DNA of 64,000 nucleotides from Bacteroides gallinarum DSM 18171 = JCM 13658 (GCF_000374365.1 NZ_KB894124.1:54554-118553), one strand, 5' to 3'; positions 52,811 through 62,967 are shown, numbered from the stretch's first letter. The notes: a model not told the origin generated them from the letters alone. A program made the numbers and translations.

Positions 52811-54517
52811 ATGAATACAGAAATTTTAGGCGTAGCCTTACAGATTCTCCTGCTGATTGTAATATCTTACCCGCTGGGAAAATATATTGCTAAGGTTTAT
52901 AGAGGAGAGAAAACTTGGTCGGACTTCATGAAGCCGGTCGAGAGATTGATATTTAAAGTAGCCGGTATCAACCCGAATGAGGAGATGAACTGGAAGCAGT
53001 TCCTGAAAGCCCTCTTGATTCTGAACGCTTTCTGGTTCGTATGGGGTATGGTGTTGCTTTGTACGCAACAGTGGTTGCCCCTGAATCCGGACGGCAATGC
53101 CAACCAGACGCCGGATTTGGCGTTCAATACGTGTATCAGCTTTATGGTGAACTGTAACTTGCAGCACTATTCCGGAGAAAGCGGGCTGACTTATTTCACA
53201 CAATTGTTCGTTATCATGCTTTTCCAGTTCATTACCGCTGCAACGGGTATGGCTGCCATGGCGGGCGTTATGAAAGGTATGGCTGCCAAAAGCACGAAGA
53301 CTATCGGTAACTTCTGGAATTTCCTGGTACTGAGCTGTACGCGTGTGCTGTTCCCGCTTTCGCTGATTGTAGGCTTCATCCTTATCGTAGAGGGTACTCC
53401 AATGGGATTCGACGGCAAAATGGAAGTGCAGACACTGGAAGGCGAAACCCAAATGGTTTCCCAGGGACCTACGGCGGCTATCGTGCCTATCAAGCAGTTG
53501 GGTACGAACGGTGGCGGTTACTTCGGCTGTAACTCTTCGCATCCGCTGGAAAACCCCACTTACCTGACCGATATTGCAGAATGCTGGTCTATCCTGATAA
53601 TTCCAATGGCAATGGTAATCGCACTGGGCTTTTACACCAAGCGTAAGAAATTTGCCTATACGGTATACGGTGTCATGCTGTTTGCTTTCCTTGTCGGGGT
53701 CTGTATCAATGTTTCGCAGGAAATGGGCGGTAATCCGCGCATAGACGAAATGGGCATTGCCCAGGACAACGGAGCCATGGAAGGCAAGGAGGTGCGCCTG
53801 GGTTCTGCTGCTACCGCTTTGTGGAGTATTGTAACGACGGTTACTTCCAACGGTTCTGTAAATGGTATGCACGACTCTACCATGCCGCTTTCCGGTATGA
53901 TGGAAATGCTGAACATGCAAATCAATACGTGGTTCGGCGGTGTAGGCGTAGGCTTCCTCAACTATTATACATTCATTATCATTGCTGTGTTCATCAGCGG
54001 ATTAATGGTAGGACGTACGCCCGAGTTCTTAGGCAAGAAGGTAGAGGCGCGCGAAATGAAAATCGCCACTATCGTGGCACTGCTGCACCCGCTTATCATT
54101 TTGGGCGGCGTTGCTTTGTCCTGCTTCCTGTTTGCCCACTGGCCGGAGTTCGTCGAGAGCGAGGGCGGCTGGCTGAACAACCCCAGCTTCCACGGCTTGA
54201 GCGAACAGTTGTATGAGTACACTTCGGCTGCCGCCAACAACGGTTCCGGTTTCGAAGGATTGGGCGACAATACTTACTTCTGGAACTATACTACCGGCTG
54301 GACGCTGATTCTCGGACGTTTCTTGCCGATTGTAGGACAGGTGGCTATTGCAGGTTTGCTGGCCGGCAAGAAATTTATTCCGGAGAGTGCCGGTACGCTG
54401 AAGACGGATACGGTGACATTCGGTGTGATGACTTTCGCTGTAATCTTTATCGTGGCTGCGTTGTCATTCTTCCCGGCACATGCGTTGAGTACGATTGCTG
54501 AACATTTTAGTCTGTAA
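52811..54517 (+). CDS. kdpA: Potassium-transporting ATPase subunit KdpA
   Basis: A 568-residue inner-membrane protein with about ten helices, the K+-channel-like subunit of the KdpFABC pump. The four selectivity-loop motifs are visible: NCNLQHYSGESG, GTNGGGYFG, TSNGSVNGMHD and AANNGSGFEGLG. It captures K+ with high affinity when external K+ is scarce. Order kdpF-A-B-C on one strand with gaps under 20 bases shows an operon. Confidence 0.97.
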   Translation: MNTEILGVALQILLLIVISYPLGKYIAKVYRGEKTWSDFMKPVERLIFKVAGINPNEEMNWKQFLKALLILNAFWFVWGMVLLCTQQWLPLNPDGNANQTPDLAFNTCISFMVNCNLQHYSGESGLTYFTQLFVIMLFQFITAATGMAAMAGVMKGMAAKSTKTIGNFWNFLVLSCTRVLFPLSLIVGFILIVEGTPMGFDGKMEVQTLEGETQMVSQGPTAAIVPIKQLGTNGGGYFGCNSSHPLENPTYLTDIAECWSILIIPMAMVIALGFYTKRKKFAYTVYGVMLFAFLVGVCINVSQEMGGNPRIDEMGIAQDNGAMEGKEVRLGSAATALWSIVTTVTSNGSVNGMHDSTMPLSGMMEMLNMQINTWFGGVGVGFLNYYTFIIIAVFISGLMVGRTPEFLGKKVEAREMKIATIVALLHPLIILGGVALSCFLFAHWPEFVESEGGWLNNPSFHGLSEQLYEYTSAAANNGSGFEGLGDNTYFWNYTTGWTLILGRFLPIVGQVAIAGLLAGKKFIPESAGTLKTDTVTFGVMTFAVIFIVAALSFFPAHALSTIAEHFSL

Positions 54518-54536
54518 GTAGTAGAATAAGAAAGAT

Positions 54537-56585
54537 ATGAAAGATAATAAATCAGCTTCTTTGTTTCAAAAGGAGCAAGTAATGGAAAGCTTGAAGCAGT
54601 CATTCGTGAAGTTGAATCCGCGGATGATGATAAAGAATCCGATTATGTTCACGGTAGAGATTGTGACCCTGGTGATGCTGGTGGTTTGCATCCTCTCGCT
54701 GGGAACTGCGGAATATGGAACATTCGGTTACAACTTCCTTGTTTTCGTGATATTGTTCGTAACCTTGTTGTTCGCTAATTTTGCCGAGGCCATTGCCGAG
54801 GCTCGCGGTAAGGCTCAGGCAGACAGCTTGCGCAAGACCCGCGAAGAGACTCCTGCCAAAGTAGTGGTGGACGGAAAGGTACGTACCATTAGCAGTGCGC
54901 GCCTGAAAAAGGGAGATTATTTTATCTGCGAGGCAGGCGATACGATTCCTGCCGACGGCGAAATCGTCGAGGGTCTGGCTTCTATCGACGAGAGTGCCAT
55001 TACCGGTGAGTCGGCTCCGGTTATCCGCGAGGCCGGCGGCGACAAGAGCTCTGTAACCGGCGGTACGAAAGTGCTTTCGGATAAGATTAAGGTACTGGTA
55101 ACCCAACAGCCGGGCGAAAGCTTCCTCGACAAGATGATTGCTCTGGTAGAAGGGGCTACCCGCCAAAAGACTCCGAACGAAATAGCCCTGACTATCCTTT
55201 TGGCCGGCTTTACTTTGGTGTTCGTCATCGTGTGCGTTACTTTGATTCCTATGGCAGACTATACGAACATCGACCACCCGGGAACTTATATCTCCATTGC
55301 GGCTATCATCTCTTTGTTCGTCTGCCTGATTCCGACGACAATCGGCGGCCTGCTTTCGGCAATCGGTATTGCCGGTATGGACCGTGCGCTCCGTGCCAAC
55401 GTAATCACCAAATCGGGTAAGGCGGTTGAAACTGCCGGCGACATAGATACCCTGCTGCTGGACAAGACCGGTACTATTACAATCGGTAACCGTAAGGCTA
55501 CGAAGTTTCATCCGGCTCCGGGTGTCGATGAGAATGTGTTCGTAGAGGCTTGCCTCATGTCCTCCCTTTCCGATGAAACTCCGGAGGGTAAGTCGATTAT
55601 CGAGCTGGGACGTGAAAACGGACACCGTATGCGCGACCTCAATACGACCGGTGCCCATATGATAAAGTTCACCGCTGAAACGAAGTGCTCGGGTGTAGAC
55701 TTGCAGGACGGCACTCAGATTCGTAAGGGTGCGTTCGACGCTATCCGCAGGATTGTGGAGGCTGCCGGAAACAAATTCCCGAAAGAGGTCGAAGAAACTA
55801 TCGCCGTTATTTCCGGCAATGGCGGTACTCCGCTGGTGGTATGTGTAAACCAGAAGGTAACGGGTGTTATCGAGTTGCAGGATATCATTAAGCCGGGCAT
55901 CCAGGAGCGTTTCGAACGTTTGCGCAAAATGGGTGTAAAGACTGTAATGGTAACGGGCGACAACCCGCTGACAGCCAAATATATCGCTGAAAAGGCCGGT
56001 GTGGACGACTTCATTGCCGAGGCTAAGCCCGAGGACAAAATGGAGTATATCAAGAAGGAGCAGCAGGCAGGAAAGCTGGTTGCCATGATGGGCGACGGAA
56101 CGAACGACGCTCCCGCTCTGGCACAGGCAAATGTGGGTGTTGCGATGAACAGCGGTACGCAGGCTGCCAAGGAAGCCGGTAATATGGTAGACCTCGACAA
56201 CGACCCGACCAAGCTGATTGAAATCGTAGAAATCGGTAAGCAGTTGCTTATGACGCGCGGTACGCTGACTACTTTCTCCATTGCCAATGATGTGGCTAAG
56301 TATTTCGCTATCATTCCCGCCTTGTTCATGGTGGCTATCCCGCAGTTGGCGCCGCTGAACATCATGGGGCTGCACAGTCCTGAAACGGCTATTCTTTCGG
56401 CCATTATCTTCAACGCTATCATCATTCCTATCCTGATTCCGTTGGCTTTGAAGGGTGTTCAGTACAAGCCGATAGGTGCGAGCGCACTGCTCCGCCGCAA
56501 CCTGCTGATTTATGGCGTAGGTGGTGTCATCGCTCCGTTCGTAGGTATTAAGTTAATAGATATGATAGTTAGTTTATTCTTTTAA
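54537..56585 (+). CDS. kdpB: Potassium-transporting ATPase subunit KdpB
   Basis: A 682-residue P-type ATPase, catalytic subunit of the pump. Phosphorylation motif DKTGTIT (Asp ~309), actuator motif ITGESAPV, hinge [10 protein letters not shown] and membrane helices are all in place. The start at 54537 is preferred to 54582 because it keeps the ~15 N-terminal residues that KdpB proteins usually have. The gene is 19 bases after kdpA and 17 before kdpC. Confidence 0.97.
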   Translation: MKDNKSASLFQKEQVMESLKQSFVKLNPRMMIKNPIMFTVEIVTLVMLVVCILSLGTAEYGTFGYNFLVFVILFVTLLFANFAEAIAEARGKAQADSLRKTREETPAKVVVDGKVRTISSARLKKGDYFICEAGDTIPADGEIVEGLASIDESAITGESAPVIREAGGDKSSVTGGTKVLSDKIKVLVTQQPGESFLDKMIALVEGATRQKTPNEIALTILLAGFTLVFVIVCVTLIPMADYTNIDHPGTYISIAAIISLFVCLIPTTIGGLLSAIGIAGMDRALRANVITKSGKAVETAGDIDTLLLDKTGTITIGNRKATKFHPAPGVDENVFVEACLMSSLSDETPEGKSIIELGRENGHRMRDLNTTGAHMIKFTAETKCSGVDLQDGTQIRKGAFDAIRRIVEAAGNKFPKEVEETIAVISGNGGTPLVVCVNQKVTGVIELQDIIKPGIQERFERLRKMGVKTVMVTGDNPLTAKYIAEKAGVDDFIAEAKPEDKMEYIKKEQQAGKLVAMMGDGTNDAPALAQANVGVAMNSGTQAAKEAGNMVDLDNDPTKLIEIVEIGKQLLMTRGTLTTFSIANDVAKYFAIIPALFMVAIPQLAPLNIMGLHSPETAILSAIIFNAIIIPILIPLALKGVQYKPIGASALLRRNLLIYGVGGVIAPFVGIKLIDMIVSLFF

Positions 56586-56602
56586 TTGAAGGAAATAGAA
56601 AA

Positions 56603-57175
56603 ATGAAAACTCTTTGGAAATCATTTAAGATAACAATCGCTTTCTGCGTGTTCTTCTCTGTATTTTATATCCTTGTCTTATGGATATTCGCGCAGTTTGC
56701 CGGTCCCAACAAAGGTAACGCTGAAGTCGCTACTTTGAACGGTAAGGTAGTGGGGGCTGCCAATGTAGGTCAGATGTTTACGCAGGACATCTATTTCTGG
56801 GGACGTCCGTCTGCCGGCGGTTATACGGCCGATGCATCGGGCGGTAGCAACAAAGGACCTACGAACGAGGAGTACCTCACGGAAGTGGAAGCCCGCATCG
56901 ATACGTTCCTCGTACATCATCCTTACCTGAACCGTGCGGAGGTTCCTGCCGATATGGTTACGGCGAGCGGTTCCGGCCTGGACCCTCATGTTACTTCTGC
57001 AGGAGCATATGTACAGGTAAAGCGCGTTGCCCAGGCACGCGGTATGAACGAGGCGGATGTGAAAGCGCTCGTGGACAAAGCTGTCGAGAAGCCTTTGCTC
57101 GGTCTGTTCGGTACGGAAAGGGTGAATGTGCTGAAACTGAATGTGGCTTTGGACGAAGCTGATAAGAAGCAATAA
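56603..57175 (+). CDS. kdpC: Potassium-transporting ATPase subunit KdpC
   Basis: A 190-residue protein with one N-terminal membrane helix (ITIAFCVFFSVFYILVLWIF) and a periplasmic domain holding the KdpC hallmarks YFWGRPSAGGY, SGSNKGPT-like GGSNKGPTNEEYL, VTASGSGLDPHVTSAGA and LGLFGTERVNVLKLN. It is essential for assembly and ATP affinity of the pump. The gene is the last typical kdp gene; an outer-membrane protein gene follows 185 bases later. Confidence 0.96.
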   Translation: MKTLWKSFKITIAFCVFFSVFYILVLWIFAQFAGPNKGNAEVATLNGKVVGAANVGQMFTQDIYFWGRPSAGGYTADASGGSNKGPTNEEYLTEVEARIDTFLVHHPYLNRAEVPADMVTASGSGLDPHVTSAGAYVQVKRVAQARGMNEADVKALVDKAVEKPLLGLFGTERVNVLKLNVALDEADKKQ

Positions 57176-57360
57176 GTTTTTAGTTGTGTTTGTCATGTTA
57201 TGGGGCAGGAACGGATTTATTCTGTTCAGGTAGTGCGAGACTACTGTTACAGGGGGAGCTGAATAGTCCTTCCTGCCCTTTTCCTGACGAAAGAGGTGTT
57301 CGGGAACGGGTGTTCCGGGCATCGGACAGAATTACTTTACTAAATAAGAATATGATAGAA

Positions 57361-58125
57361 ATGAAAACGATTAAAACAATCACTTTTGGTTTTGTAGCTG
57401 CTGTTGCAGCATGTTTTATTGGAACGGGCAAAGCTCAGGCTCAGGAATTTACTGCTCAGGCAGACTTGGTCAGCTCTTATATCTGGCGTGGTTTCAACCA
57501 GGGCGGCGGCGTTCATATCCAGCCGACTCTCGGTTTCAGTGCCGGTAATTTTACTTTGACCGCATGGGGCTCTACCAACTTCGGCGGAGAGAACAAGGAA
57601 ATCGACCTGACTGCTGCCTACAAGTTCGGCGAAGCGGGTCCTACGCTTTCTGTCGCAAGCCTTTGGTGGGCTAATGAAGGCAAGTACTTCAACTTCGAGA
57701 GCCACGAAACCGACCACCATTTCGAAGCCGGACTGGCATATACATTGCCTTGCGAAAGCTTCCCGCTGTCTATCGCGTGGAACCTGATGTTCGCCGGTTC
57801 CGATAAGCGTGTGAATAGCAAAGGCGAAGTGAAGCAGAACTTCAGTTCTTACGTGGAGCTGAACTACCCGTTCAGCGTGAAGTCCGTAGACCTGAATGCT
57901 ACGGTGGGTATGCTGCCTTACGGACAGGGCTACAATAACAACGGAACGAGTGTGTACACCGACAGCCGTCGTCTGAACAAGTTCGCCGTTACCAACATTG
58001 CCTTGAAAGCCATTAAGGAAATTCGGATTACGGATAAATTCTCCCTGCCTATCTTCACGCAGGCTATCTGGAACCCTGCTATCGAAGACGCTTATCTGGT
58101 ATTCGGTATCACACTGCGTCCGTAA
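57361..58125 (+). CDS. Outer-membrane beta-barrel protein linked to kdp
   Basis: From ATG 57361 the product is 254 residues with a signal peptide (FGFVAAVAACFIGTGKAQA). The mature protein has 10-12 alternating strands (ADLVSSYIWRGFNQGGGV, TLGFSAGNFTLTAWGSTNF, YVELNYPFSVKSVDLNATVG) and ends in VFGITLRP rather than the usual terminal aromatic. Longer frames upstream (from 57184) lack a signal in the right place and are rejected. It is transcribed in the same direction as kdpC with no terminator between and is followed by a hairpin, so it probably belongs to the kdp operon. Possible role: outer-membrane route for K+. This is inference. Confidence 0.75.
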   Translation: MKTIKTITFGFVAAVAACFIGTGKAQAQEFTAQADLVSSYIWRGFNQGGGVHIQPTLGFSAGNFTLTAWGSTNFGGENKEIDLTAAYKFGEAGPTLSVASLWWANEGKYFNFESHETDHHFEAGLAYTLPCESFPLSIAWNLMFAGSDKRVNSKGEVKQNFSSYVELNYPFSVKSVDLNATVGMLPYGQGYNNNGTSVYTDSRRLNKFAVTNIALKAIKEIRITDKFSLPIFTQAIWNPAIEDAYLVFGITLRP

Positions 58126-58172
58126 GATAGCCAGGAGTATAGTTTTAACTCATGAATTAATGTTGGAAGGGA

Positions 58173-58201
58173 CCCGTAGCAGTCGTGAGGGCTGTTACGG
58201 G
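58173..58201 (+). terminator. Probable terminator of the kdp operon
   Basis: A 10-bp stem CCCGTAGCAG / CTGTTACGGG (one G-U pair) with a 9-base loop, extended by GGGA/TCCC, then a T-rich tail. Confidence 0.65.
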
Positions 58202-58247
58202 TTATTCCCTTTTCACATGATACTGCAAGGTGTATTCTGATAATTCG

Positions 58248-58255
58248 TACCTTTG
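58248..58255 (+). promoter_or_regulatory. Probable -7 element for the kdpD-N/kinase operon
   Basis: TACCTTTG on the plus strand, 43 bases before the start at 58298. It follows the kdp terminator, so the sensor genes have a separate promoter. Confidence 0.55.
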
Positions 58256-58297
58256 TGCTATCGTAATAGAGTCGTATTTTGTATTAATCAAGAATTT

Positions 58298-59425
58298 ATG
58301 AGCAGTAGAGAAGAGAGCGTACAACATTTTCTCGATTTGATAAAAAGGTCGCGCCGTGGCAAGTTCAAGGTGTATATCGGTATGATTGCCGGTGTGGGTA
58401 AGTCTTACCGCATGCTTCAGGAAGCCCACGACCTGCTGGACAATGGGGTGGATGTGAAGATTGGCTATATCGAGACGCACGGACGCGCCGGTACGGACGC
58501 CATGCTGGAGGGATTGCCCGTCGTGCCCCGTCGCAAGATATTTTATAAAGGCAAGGAACTGGAAGAAATGGATTTGGATACCATTATCCGGATACATCCC
58601 GAAATCGTAATTGTAGACGAGCTGGCGCATACCAATGTCGAAGGCAGCCGGAATGAGAAACGCTGGCAGGATGTCATGGATTTGCTGGACGAGGGTATCA
58701 ATGTTATTTCCGCCGTCAATATACAGCATATCGAAAGTATCAATGAAGAGGTACAGGGCATCTCGGGTATCGAAGTGAAAGAGCGTATCCCCGACAGCGT
58801 GCTGGAGGAGGCGGATGAGGTGGTGAATATCGACCTGACGGCGGAGGAACTGATTGCCCGCCTGAAAGCTGGCAAGATATACAAGCCGGACAAGGTGGCG
58901 CTTGCCTTGAACAACTTCTTCAAGACGGAGAATATCCTGCAACTGCGTGAGCTGGCTTTGAAGGAGGTAGCTCTGAGGGTGGAGAAGAAGGTGGAGAATG
59001 AAGTGCTGGTGTCCAGTGTCGGTGTGCGGCATGAGAAGTTCATGGCGTGCATCAGCAGTCAGGAAAAGACGCCGCGCCGCATTATCCGCAAGGCGGCAAG
59101 GCTGGCAACCCGCTATAATACCTCATTCGTAGCCCTTTATGTACAGACTCCCAACGAAAGCACCGACCGCATCGCACTTGCCAACCAGCGGCATCTGCTG
59201 AACCATTTCAAACTGGTGACCGAGCTGGGCGGCGAAGTTATGCAGGTACAGTCCAAAGATGTTATGGGCAGCATTGTTGCGGCTTGCAAAGAGAAGCAGA
59301 TTACCACCGTTTGTATGGGCAGTCCCTCGTTTGCTTTGCCGCAATCTTTGTTTTTGGTGATGAAATATAGAAAATTCGTGAACGAACTGACGCAAGCAAA
59401 CATAGATTTGATTATACTTGCATAA
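58298..59425 (+). CDS. KdpD N-terminal sensor protein without kinase domain
   Basis: From ATG 58298 the product has 375 residues; an earlier start at 58253 would add 15 residues without family support. Residues ~15-225 are the KdpD N-terminal domain with Walker A GMIAGVGKSYRM, EGLPVVPRR, VDELAHTNVEGSRNEKRW and INVISAVNIQHIESINEEV. Residues ~245-375 are a universal-stress-protein-like domain (TPRRIIRKAARLATRYNTSFVALY). The membrane and histidine kinase parts of normal KdpD (about 890 residues) are absent. It should act as a cytosolic input module for the histidine kinase encoded 20 bases downstream. Confidence 0.92.
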   Translation: MSSREESVQHFLDLIKRSRRGKFKVYIGMIAGVGKSYRMLQEAHDLLDNGVDVKIGYIETHGRAGTDAMLEGLPVVPRRKIFYKGKELEEMDLDTIIRIHPEIVIVDELAHTNVEGSRNEKRWQDVMDLLDEGINVISAVNIQHIESINEEVQGISGIEVKERIPDSVLEEADEVVNIDLTAEELIARLKAGKIYKPDKVALALNNFFKTENILQLRELALKEVALRVEKKVENEVLVSSVGVRHEKFMACISSQEKTPRRIIRKAARLATRYNTSFVALYVQTPNESTDRIALANQRHLLNHFKLVTELGGEVMQVQSKDVMGSIVAACKEKQITTVCMGSPSFALPQSLFLVMKYRKFVNELTQANIDLIILA

Positions 59426-59445
59426 ATTTTAATACCTTGAGCGTT

Positions 59446-60885
59446 ATGAACATTCGTACAAAATTGATACTCAGCGTGGGCGTTCTCGCAGGTATGATAA
59501 TCCTGCTGGTAGCCCTTTCTGTCGTGAACCTCCAGATATTGACGGCCACCGAGCCTGACAGCCCTGCCGCCATGCCCGGCCTGCAACGCGCCTTGTTATG
59601 GATTTCGGTTACGGGCGGCGTCTGTATTCTTGCCAGTATCGTATTGCTGGTATGGTTGCCCCGCTCCATAGACAAGCCTATCCGGGAGTTGATGCAAGGC
59701 ATTCTCGAGATAGCCAATCACAACTATGAAAAGCGTCTCGACATGAGCGGGCACGAAGAGTTCCAGGAGGTTGCCAATAGCTTCAACAGCATGGCAGAGC
59801 GGCTCATGGAGTACCGCACCAGCACGCTGAACGATATCCTCTCTGCCAAGAAGTTCCTGGAAGCGATTGTCAACAGTATCCACGAGCCTATCATCGGCTT
59901 GAACTGCGAGCACGAAATTCTTTTCATCAACAAAGAGGCGCTTACCGTGCTGAACCTGAAACGCGAGGATGTTATCCGCCGTTCGGCAGAGGAGCTGTCG
60001 CTGAAGAACGACCTGCTCCGGCGGTTGGTGCGTGAACTTATCAATCCGGGCGAGAAGAAAGAGCCCTTGAAAATTTATGCCGACAATAAGGAGAGCTATT
60101 TCCAGGCATCCTACATTACTATTATAAATACGGATGCCACTACGGACGAGCCGCATAACCTGGGCGATGTCATCCTGCTGAAAAACATTACGGAGTTTAA
60201 AGAGCTGGATACGGCAAAGACTACCTTTATCTCTACGATTTCGCACGAGTTGAAAACGCCTATCTCGGCTATTCTTATGAGTTTGCAGCTTCTGGAGGAC
60301 AACCGTGTCGGCGCTTTGAATACGGAGCAGGAGCAGTTATCCAAGAGTATCAAGGAAAATGCCGACCGCTTGCTGGGCATTACGGGCGAACTTCTCAATA
60401 TGACACAGGTAGAAGCCGGCAAGTTGCAGATGATACCCAAGATAACGAAGCCTATCGAACTGATAGAGTATGCTATCAAGGCAAATCAGGTACAGGCCGA
60501 TAAGTTCAATATCCAGATTGAAGTGGAATATCCGGAAGAGAAGATGCCGAAGCTTTTCGTCGATAGCGAGAAAATAGCATGGGTGCTTACCAACTTATTG
60601 AGCAATGCCATTCGTTACTCGAAGGAGAACGGCCGTGTAATTATCGGTGCGAAGCATGAAGAAGGTTTTATAGAGCTTTATGTACAGGATTTCGGCAAGG
60701 GTATCGACCCGCGTTATCATCAAAGCATCTTCGACCGCTATTTCCGTGTACCGGGTACAAAGGTACAGGGGAGCGGGCTGGGGCTTTCTATCTCCAAGGA
60801 TTTTGTAGAAGCTCATGGCGGTACGCTGACAGTCCGGAGCGAACTGGGCAAAGGCAGCCGTTTCGTAATACGGCTGAAAGCATAG
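59446..60885 (+). CDS. HAMP-PAS sensor histidine kinase (kdp-linked)
   Basis: From ATG 59446 the product has 479 residues. Two membrane helices (residues ~6-28 and ~47-68) enclose a very short periplasmic loop. They are followed by HAMP (PIRELMQGILEIANH), PAS (residues ~130-240, LEAIVNSIHEPIIGLN), HisKA with phospho-acceptor His ~267 (FISTISHELKTPISAI), and HATPase with N-box NLLSNAIRYSKENG and G-box GSGLGLSISKDF. It lacks KdpD's four-helix region. With the small sensing loop it likely reads cytosolic signals or the partner KdpD-N protein. Its target is probably the NtrC-class regulator of the locus. Confidence 0.92.
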   Translation: MNIRTKLILSVGVLAGMIILLVALSVVNLQILTATEPDSPAAMPGLQRALLWISVTGGVCILASIVLLVWLPRSIDKPIRELMQGILEIANHNYEKRLDMSGHEEFQEVANSFNSMAERLMEYRTSTLNDILSAKKFLEAIVNSIHEPIIGLNCEHEILFINKEALTVLNLKREDVIRRSAEELSLKNDLLRRLVRELINPGEKKEPLKIYADNKESYFQASYITIINTDATTDEPHNLGDVILLKNITEFKELDTAKTTFISTISHELKTPISAILMSLQLLEDNRVGALNTEQEQLSKSIKENADRLLGITGELLNMTQVEAGKLQMIPKITKPIELIEYAIKANQVQADKFNIQIEVEYPEEKMPKLFVDSEKIAWVLTNLLSNAIRYSKENGRVIIGAKHEEGFIELYVQDFGKGIDPRYHQSIFDRYFRVPGTKVQGSGLGLSISKDFVEAHGGTLTVRSELGKGSRFVIRLKA

Positions 60886-61209
60886 CGGTACGCTGTATGG
60901 AAGGTACGGATGCTTATTTGGCTCCTGCGGTATTAGCATAGCGGCATTTCCGTCTGCTTGCGGGCGGAAAGAATGAAACGGGCGGTTTCCGTGATAAACC
61001 GGTATAGCCCGGACAATGCTGTAAGCCGATGCCGGCAGGAGTATTTTTTATCCGTACCGGGAAGGAAAGAGCGTTGCATGCTCCTCCGTAAGAAAGACGC
61101 CGATAGCGAATTCGGACGTTTTAGAAGCCTTTTTGTACTAATAAACAATAATAATAGTCTTTCTTCCGAAAAAAAACGGGCAGAAACGTATTTATCAAGT
61201 TTATTATAC

Positions 61210-61217
61210 TACCTTTG
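61210..61217 (+). promoter_or_regulatory. Probable -7 element for the RRM-protein gene
   Basis: TACCTTTG on the plus strand. It leaves an unusually long, A+T-rich leader of about 120 bases before the start at 61346, as seen in cold-shock-controlled genes. The preceding 60886-61209 shows a hairpin TTTCCGTCTG/CGGGCGGAAA at 60947-60970 and nothing else. Confidence 0.55.
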
Positions 61218-61345
61218 TCGCCAGAGTTTGAGTTACGAATCATTATCGTATAGTTCTTCTTTTAATATATTATTAGTAAGCAGTCCTTTTCTTTAATTAT
61301 CCTCCTCACTCCAATTTATTATTTATTTTAATAACATTTTTTAGA

Positions 61346-61648
61346 ATGAACATTTACATTTCAGGTTTAAGTTATGGCGTTAATGATGCCGACTTAACAA
61401 ATTTATTTGCAGAGTTTGGAGAAGTTTCTTCAGCTAAAGTAATCCTCGACAGAGAAACAGGCAGGTCCAGAGGATTTGCTTTCATAGAAATGAGCAATGA
61501 CGCAGAAGGACAAAAAGCTATCGACGAGTTGAATGGCGTAGAGTATGACAACAAAGTCATTTCCGTAAGCGTTGCACGTCCTCGTGAGGAAAGACCTTCG
61601 AACGGCGGTAGAGGCCGTGGCGGTTACAACAACTCCAGAAGATATTGA
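61346..61648 (+). CDS. RRM-type RNA-binding protein
   Basis: A 100-residue single RNA-recognition-motif protein: RNP2 MNIYISGLSYGVND, RNP1 RSRGFAFIEM, and a Gly/Arg-rich tail (GGRGRGGYNNSRRY). Such small RRM proteins are abundant in Bacteroidota and bind single-stranded RNA; some influence capsule or carbohydrate gene expression. It has its own terminator and is followed by a DEAD-box helicase and a cold-shock-domain protein on the same strand. Confidence 0.95.
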   Translation: MNIYISGLSYGVNDADLTNLFAEFGEVSSAKVILDRETGRSRGFAFIEMSNDAEGQKAIDELNGVEYDNKVISVSVARPREERPSNGGRGRGGYNNSRRY

Positions 61649-61656
61649 TATCAGGA

Positions 61657-61686
61657 AAAAGCAGGAAACTCCGGTTTCCTGCTTTT
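61657..61686 (+). terminator. Terminator of the RRM-protein gene
   Basis: A 13-bp perfect stem AAAAGCAGGAAAC / GTTTCCTGCTTTT with a 4-base loop, 8 bases after the stop. Confidence 0.88.
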
Positions 61687-61848
61687 CAAAACAATTTCTG
61701 CCTTTTAGATTTTAGCGGAAGCGTTCCGCTCCACACCTGCACTTTTCATTCTACAAAGATTTATCAGACTTTTTGTATGGGCCACTTGAGTGAAGCGTGC
61801 TCAGATTATACTTGTGCTATTAGCTTGGCACACCCAAAAACAACATTT

Positions 61849-62967
61849 ATGACATTTAAAGAATTAAATATAACCGAACCGATTTTAAAAGCAATTGACG
61901 AAAAAGGATATACCCTTCCTACCCCTATACAAGTAAAAGCAATCCCTGCGGCATTGGCAGGAAAAGATATATTGGGCTGCGCGCAGACCGGAACGGGAAA
62001 GACCGCCGCGTTTGCCATTCCTATCATCCAGCACCTGCAAGCCGGTAAGGAGCGTAACAAAAATATCAAAGCCCTGATACTGACCCCTACCCGTGAGCTG
62101 GCGTTGCAGATTAGCGAGTGCATAGACGATTATGCCAAATATACGCAAGTACGTCATGGGGTTATCTTCGGGGGAGTCAACCAACGTACGCAGGTAGCCA
62201 TGCTGCACAAAGGAATAGACATATTGGTCGCCACTCCGGGGCGCCTGCTCGATTTGATGAACCAGGGATATATCCGCCTGGATAACGTGCGGCACTTCGT
62301 TCTGGATGAGGCCGACCGTATGCTCGACATGGGGTTTATCCATGATATCAAACGTCTGTTGCCCAAACTTCCCAAGGAGAAGCAAACCTTGTTCTTCTCG
62401 GCTACCATGCCCGATACGATTATCGCTTTGACAAATTCCCTTTTGAAGAGCCCGGTAAGGATTAGCATAACTCCCAAATCATCCACGGTGGATGCCATTG
62501 AGCAGGCTATTTACTTTGTGGAGAAGAAAGAGAAATGCAAGTTGCTGATTTCCATTTTGCAGAAGGTGGAAGGACAATCGGTACTCGTTTTCTCCCGTAC
62601 CAAGCATAATGCGGACAAGATAGTCCGGGTACTGGGTAAGGCGGGCATCGGCAGCCAGGCTATTCATGGCAATAAGAGCCAGAATGCGCGGCAGTCTGCA
62701 TTGGAAAACTTCAAATCGGGTAAGATACGTGTAATGATAGCTACCGATATTGCCGCCAGGGGCATCGATATCAATGAATTGCCATTGGTCATCAACTACG
62801 ACCTCCCCGATGTGCCCGAAACCTACGTGCATCGTATAGGGCGTACCGGGCGAGCCGGCAATTCGGGAACGGCGCTTACTTTTTGTTCGGAGGAAGAACG
62901 TAAGCTGGTCAGCGACATCCAGAAACTGACGGGAAAGAAGTTGAGCAAGGCCGAATATGCTATTTGA
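61849..62967 (+). CDS. DEAD-box ATP-dependent RNA helicase
   Basis: From ATG 61849 the product has 372 residues; the open frame continues upstream to 61645 but that part crosses the terminator and has no helicase features. Motifs in order: Q-motif PTPIQVKAIP, I AQTGTGKT, Ia PTRELALQ, Ib ATPGRLLD, II DEAD (VLDEADRML), III SAT, IV/V ATDIAARGIDI, and VI HRIGRTGRAGNSG. It lacks the long basic C-terminal extension of some RhlE-type helicases. Expected to unwind RNA structures in ribosome assembly or mRNA turnover, especially in the cold. Confidence 0.95.
   Translation: MTFKELNITEPILKAIDEKGYTLPTPIQVKAIPAALAGKDILGCAQTGTGKTAAFAIPIIQHLQAGKERNKNIKALILTPTRELALQISECIDDYAKYTQVRHGVIFGGVNQRTQVAMLHKGIDILVATPGRLLDLMNQGYIRLDNVRHFVLDEADRMLDMGFIHDIKRLLPKLPKEKQTLFFSATMPDTIIALTNSLLKSPVRISITPKSSTVDAIEQAIYFVEKKEKCKLLISILQKVEGQSVLVFSRTKHNADKIVRVLGKAGIGSQAIHGNKSQNARQSALENFKSGKIRVMIATDIAARGIDINELPLVINYDLPDVPETYVHRIGRTGRAGNSGTALTFCSEEERKLVSDIQKLTGKKLSKAEYAI

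Noticed and set aside
59426..59445. Possible frameshift splitting a normal kdpD gene
   Set aside because: The second gene has its own start, membrane helices, HAMP and PAS domains that are not part of KdpD, so the split is architectural.
60947..60970. Hairpin TTTCCGTCTG/CGGGCGGAAA after the kinase gene as a terminator or a single array unit
   Set aside because: There is no T-run, and only a partial likeness to the 22-bp units without a second copy.
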